A DNA stretch of 7,554 nucleotides from assembly GCA_002344565.1 (NCBI GenBank), contig DDTZ01000106.1:22373-29926 (forward strand). Direction: 5' to 3'. Position numbers and translations under genes: made by a program. This stretch comes from Bdellovibrionaceae bacterium UBA2351 (GTDB taxonomy: Bacteria > Bdellovibrionota > Bdellovibrionia > Bdellovibrionales > Bdellovibrionaceae). The notes under the pieces were generated by a model, which worked only from the letters and a program-made list of their open reading frames with translations, did no database searches and was not told the origin of the DNA. Shown one piece after another: positions 6,187 through 7,554 of the stretch (the stretch's first letter is position 1; the number at the start of each line of letters is the position of its first letter).

Positions 6187-7554
6187 TTACGACTGCGCCA
6201 GTAGCCATCCATGAATGTACTCTTTTACATTTTGGACTTCGCTGGGAAGAGCCTCTGTTTTAGAAAGAGCTTCGTTAAAGCGTTTCTGTTTTAGGTCTTC
6301 AGTCATGTCGTTGCATATAGTTGCAATGCTAAGTCCTCCAAATGCAGATGCTGCTGATTTTAGCGAGTGGATCGCCATTTTCGCGTCTTGGTCATTTTTA
6401 GTTTCGAGAGCACGTCTTATATTAGTTAGTCGTGCGGGAAGGTTTCTTTCAAAAATTGAGAAAGTTTCCATGATTAGGTCTGGCGAGTTAATAGAATTTA
6501 TGCTTTTCAGATCATTTAAAATTCGTTCATCTACCAGAGAATTTACATTTATCGAGAGAGGCGACGAGGGAAGAGTGACTGATTGGTTTGTTTTTATCCA
6601 CTTACTAAGAACTTCATTTAAAATTCCTTTAGTGAATGGTTTGCTTATATAGTCGGACATTCCGGCGTCTAAACATTTCATTCTGTCTTCACTTCCGGCA
6701 TGGGCCGTAACTGCGATCACTGGAATTTTACTCATATCGCCTTCCATTTTACGGATGACTTTTGTGGCTTCGATTCCATCTAATTTTGGCATTTGGCAAT
6801 CCATCAAGACTATGTCGAAAGAGCTTTCTTTTAAAGCATTAATAGCTTCTTCTCCATTGCTAGCGAACGTATATAGGCATCCGAACTCAGTAAGAATAGA
6901 GCCCAAAACCTTTTGATTTGTGTCTATGTCCTCGGCTACTAAAACATTTGGGGTCTTTTCAAACTTTAATATGGAACTAGATGGGTTAATTAGAGTCTGG
7001 TCTTCTAAAATTTGATGCTTCAGTTGGATATCAAAATAGAATTTAGAGCCTTTACCAAGTTCACTTTTAACTTGAATTTTAGAGTCCATTAATTCTGCTA
7101 GTGTCTGGCTAATTGAAAGTCCCAACCCAGTGCCTCCGGATGACCGAGATAGGGAACTATCTAGTTGATAGAAAGGTCTAAAGAGTTGGGATAAGTCGTT
7201 TTCTGAAATTCCAATGCCGGTATCTTGAACTTCAAAGAAAATTTTTGAAAAATTGGGGCTGATTGAAATTACAGAAATGTACACGTCAATACTACCGTTT
7301 TCTGTAAATTTGATGGCGTTAGATATTAAATTTGTCAGAATTTGCTGAATGCGATTTCGATCACCAAAAAAGTTAAGTCCGTCACCACCCGTTAAGGAAA
7401 ATGAAATATTTAGATCTTTTTTAAACGCCGCCCAACGTAGTTGTTTTTCGATTTCAGAAATCAAAGTTCTTAATGAAAAGTAGCCAGGGACAAGTGACAT
7501 CTTTCCGGATTCAATTTTACTGAAATCGAGAATATCATTGACGAGGTAAAACAG
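6187..7554 (-). CDS. Hybrid sensor histidine kinase (HisKA-HATPase-REC-Hpt), 5' end outside window
   Basis: The minus-strand frame is open to the window edge, giving 455 visible residues. The first ones (LVNDILDFSKIESGKM) are the end of the HisKA dimerisation domain, so the phosphorylated histidine and any sensor domain lie beyond the window. Counting from the edge, the HATPase domain has the N box QILTNLISNAIKFT (71-84), DTGIGI (111-116), LFRPFYQ (124-130) and GGTGLGLS (140-147). The receiver domain has the acidic pair E208-D209, phosphoacceptor D252 in VLMDCQMP, T283 and K305 in SKPF. After a linker, a C-terminal Hpt domain carries H396 in AIHSLKSAASAFGG. All visible catalytic residues are intact. 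Proteins of this BarA/ArcB-like layout autophosphorylate and pass phosphate His-Asp-His to a separate response regulator, which is not in this window. An internal ATG at 7500 lies inside the HisKA/ATPase region and is not the start. The signal sensed is unknown. Confidence 0.95.
   Translation of the reverse strand: MFYLVNDILDFSKIESGKMSLVPGYFSLRTLISEIEKQLRWAAFKKDLNISFSLTGGDGLNFFGDRNRIQQILTNLISNAIKFTENGSIDVYISVISISPNFSKIFFEVQDTGIGISENDLSQLFRPFYQLDSSLSRSSGGTGLGLSISQTLAELMDSKIQVKSELGKGSKFYFDIQLKHQILEDQTLINPSSSILKFEKTPNVLVAEDIDTNQKVLGSILTEFGCLYTFASNGEEAINALKESSFDIVLMDCQMPKLDGIEATKVIRKMEGDMSKIPVIAVTAHAGSEDRMKCLDAGMSDYISKPFTKGILNEVLSKWIKTNQSVTLPSSPLSINVNSLVDERILNDLKSINSINSPDLIMETFSIFERNLPARLTNIRRALETKNDQDAKMAIHSLKSAASAFGGLSIATICNDMTEDLKQKRFNEALSKTEALPSEVQNVKEYIHGWLLAQS

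Noticed and set aside
6130..6187. Inverted repeats around the CHC-gene promoter (TTACG at 6148-6152 with CGTAA at 6162-6166; ATATCTA at 6130-6136 with TAGATAT at 6181-6187)
   Set aside because: Arms of 5 and 7 bp in AT-rich DNA, the second pair 44 nt apart, are expected by chance. I cannot support an operator.
6215..6652. 145-codon plus-strand open frame opposite the kinase Hpt and receiver region
   Set aside because: The minus strand encodes intact REC and Hpt motifs here. The plus-strand translation shows no domain and no convincing start.
7498..7500. ATG at 7500 as the kinase start
   Set aside because: The frame continues upstream with conserved HisKA sequence to the window edge, so this is an internal methionine.

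Overview
The window looks like chromosomal housekeeping DNA from a moderately AT-rich member of the Bdellovibrionota or a related former deltaproteobacterial group. This is an inference from the CarD/CdnL-type regulator, the style of the aminoacyl-tRNA synthetases, the uncharacterised exported proteins and a hybrid histidine kinase. The species cannot be fixed from the sequence alone. I see no mobile element, CRISPR array, rRNA or tRNA.

Left part, plus strand: the window opens inside a carD/cdnL-family gene and shows only its C-terminal helical domain. A textbook intrinsic terminator closes that gene. A new plus-strand group of four genes follows: a small exported protein with beta-barrel-like strands (start 443), a 515-residue cysteine-containing exported protein that begins at TTG only 7 nt after the previous stop, then gltX (glutamyl-tRNA synthetase) and cysS (cysteinyl-tRNA synthetase). 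The gaps are 7, about 44-62 and 19 nt, and I see no intrinsic terminator between the genes, so all four may share a transcript. gltX and cysS charge tRNA for translation. The two exported proteins have no function I can recognise.

Right part, minus strand: a 113-residue exported protein with a CHC motif converges on cysS. It has its own good Shine-Dalgarno sequence and a plausible sigma-70-type promoter. Upstream of it lies the 3' part of a hybrid sensor histidine kinase (end of HisKA, then HATPase, receiver and Hpt), whose reading frame runs off the right edge of the window.

The main points for a second look are the unexplained exported-protein pair beside the synthetases, a hairpin and four-codon minicistron at the gltX start, the loss of the usual GluRS zinc ligands, and two hairpins that each contain a stop codon of the convergent genes cysS and the CHC protein. 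I did not find strong evidence for a wholly new multi-gene system. The exported-protein pair is the best candidate for undescribed biology.
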